In this document: in pieces, positions 4,675 to 5,937 of the stretch
Position numbering within the stretch: the first letter of the stretch is position 1
How the letters are laid out: each line of letters begins with the position of its first letter
Source of the DNA: Campylobacterales bacterium
Lineage (GTDB): Bacteria; Campylobacterota; Campylobacteria; Campylobacterales; QNZT01
DNA length: 5,937 bases
Direction of reading: 5' to 3'
Assembly (NCBI GenBank): GCA_027080605.1
Contig: JALWRO010000166.1
Span: 14,035-19,971, forward strand
The notes under the pieces: generated by a model
Told to the model about the DNA's origin: nothing
Databases searched by the model: none
What the model saw: only the letters and a program-made list of their open reading frames with translations
Made by a program: the position numbers and the translations under genes

Positions 4675-5937
4675 CAGAAACATACTGACACTTTGCAAAT
4701 GGCTGCTGAAACGTTTCGGCTATCTCAAAAAAGAGTTCAGGGGAGTCATTGACAAAGTAATCTACCAGCCGCAGTCGAGATTTGTCCTGCACAAATGGCA
4801 CGGGCATAAATGCCCTTTTGAAGCGATACTTTTTTACAACTATACCGGTCGTATCCTCTTTGGCGCAAAAGAGTTTATCGCGCTGCTTACAGGCGGCAGG
4901 GTCATCAAAAAATCGATACAACTGGAGGGATTTGAAAGAGTAGATTTCAAACGGATGTACAAAAAAGGTTCCGACAGCGTTCTGTGGCCGAAATCGCCCT
5001 TTATCCAATATCATGAACCCGAAATCCCTGCCTCTTTTTTTACCAGACTCGCCAATTCTTATCATCTTGCAAACCAGCCGGTACAAGAGAGCCTGGATAT
5101 TCGAAAAACACTATGGTGGGAGGAAGTTTCCCAAAACATACGGGAGTGGATTATCGACGAATCCGGGCAAATCAGAAAAAATGAGTTGATTAACTTCAGA
5201 AAAGCGAGCCGTTTTGAACAATTCATTACCGACCAGTTTACCTATGTCGATACAAAAAACAGTTATTTCAGTGAATATCTGAAAGCGATCGATGTTGTTT
5301 TGGAATACCACCGTTTTGCACAACATATCCCCAAAGAGATACTCGCGTCCATGTCGGAAAGCCGTGCCGGGAACAATGCGTGTATCGTCTATCGCGGTAA
5401 GCGGCTGAGTGAGAAAAGCCTCTTTTATGCCACCGCAGTTTCGGACATCACCAAACATGTGCCGCTCTCAAGTATGCCAAAAACCGTTGTCTGCGATCTG
5501 GGAACCGGTTACGGCGGTCTTCCGGCAATGCTTTGTTACTACATGAACGAGAGTTGCCAGATTTTAATCGATTTTCCCGAAGTGCTTATTTTCGCCGCGT
5601 ACTATATTCGTTACAATTTCCCCGATGCGAAAATAGCCTTGCTGGAAGATGTGCAAAAAAATGATTTCAGAAGCTTGATCAATGAATATGATTTTATCCT
5701 GATCCCGCCGGAATATATGACGTACATCCCGGGTGAAACGATCGATTTGCTCACCAATACCGCATCTTTGGGATTTCTCGATCATGAAACATCCAATCGC
5801 TATCTGTCGGAAATTTCACGCATACTAAAAAAGGGAGCTTATTTTTACTCTGTCAATCAAGCCTATACCGGTAAACTCGGTACGGGCATGTATGCATGGG
5901 ATTTTCATGAAGAGTATCTGACGATACTCCTCTCTTT
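4661..5937 (+). CDS. Putative sugar O-methyltransferase (3' end outside window)
   Basis: The frame stays open from the ATG at 4661 to the window edge: 425 codons plus two bases, no stop. The start, MQTDNRNILTLCKWLLKRFG, lies inside the last 14 bases of the preceding gene. An in-frame TAA at 4649-4651 blocks any upstream ATG, and no Shine-Dalgarno is evident, so translation is probably coupled. SAM-binding motif I is VVCDLGTGYGGLPAM (276-290) and the acidic residue after strand 2 is in LIDFPEV (302-308). This arrangement, together with SESRAGNNACIVYRG about 45 residues upstream and a later FLDHETSNRYLSEISRIL, fits the putative sugar O-methyltransferase family of polysaccharide clusters. About 200 residues precede the typical core; that part is basic at its start, with no signal peptide, and I do not recognise a domain in it. 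It would methylate a sugar hydroxyl using S-adenosylmethionine in the cytoplasm; which sugar is unknown. Confidence 0.78.
   Translation, partial: MQTDNRNILTLCKWLLKRFGYLKKEFRGVIDKVIYQPQSRFVLHKWHGHKCPFEAILFYNYTGRILFGAKEFIALLTGGRVIKKSIQLEGFERVDFKRMYKKGSDSVLWPKSPFIQYHEPEIPASFFTRLANSYHLANQPVQESLDIRKTLWWEEVSQNIREWIIDESGQIRKNELINFRKASRFEQFITDQFTYVDTKNSYFSEYLKAIDVVLEYHRFAQHIPKEILASMSESRAGNNACIVYRGKRLSEKSLFYATAVSDITKHVPLSSMPKTVVCDLGTGYGGLPAMLCYYMNESCQILIDFPEVLIFAAYYIRYNFPDAKIALLEDVQKNDFRSLINEYDFILIPPEYMTYIPGETIDLLTNTASLGFLDHETSNRYLSEISRILKKGAYFYSVNQAYTGKLGTGMYAWDFHEEYLTILLS

Noticed and set aside
4613..5086. Long minus-strand ORF (157 codons) opposite the glycosyltransferase end and the methyltransferase.
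   Set aside because: The + strand frame is open for over 425 codons and carries clear methyltransferase motifs. The minus-strand translation resembles no protein family and crosses a gene junction.

Overview
The window is part of a surface-glycan (lipopolysaccharide, capsule or protein-glycosylation) gene cluster. Moderate GC, AT-rich spacers, tightly overlapping genes and the resemblance of both glycosyltransferases to the Campylobacter Pgl enzymes suggest a Campylobacterota-like bacterium such as a Sulfurovum, Sulfurimonas or Sulfuricurvum relative. This placement is inferred from memory of the families, not from a search.

Layout: (1) 1-114, + strand, is the last 37 codons of a gene entering from the left, with the D-x-H-W-N ending typical of SGNH/GDSL hydrolase-like proteins. 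(2) 118-1917, - strand, is an asparagine-synthetase-like protein. It converges on the first gene with only 3 bases between the stop codons. Its C-terminal ATP-binding synthetase domain looks intact, but its N-terminal glutaminase domain has lost the catalytic Cys and the usual glutamine-binding motifs. (3) 1918-2344 is a 427-base divergent intergenic region. Most of it is a 274-base imperfect palindromic element (1946-2219) with 35-base terminal inverted repeats (33/35 matching) and two internal hairpin arms. It has no coding capacity and looks like a MITE or other non-autonomous mobile element. To its right are a TATAAT box and a strong ribosome binding site for the next gene. (4) 2345-3523, 3520-4674 and 4661 to the window end, all + strand, overlap in series: a GT4 glycosyltransferase resembling PglJ/PglH, a GT4 glycosyltransferase resembling PglA/CapM, and a putative sugar O-methyltransferase cut off by the right edge.

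Together the + strand genes would extend a lipid-linked oligosaccharide by two sugars and methylate a sugar. The Asn-synthetase-like protein may amidate a substrate such as a sugar acid, and the SGNH protein may add or remove an acyl group; both roles are inferred. The two points that deserve most attention are the structured palindromic element in the divergent promoter region and the degenerate glutaminase domain.
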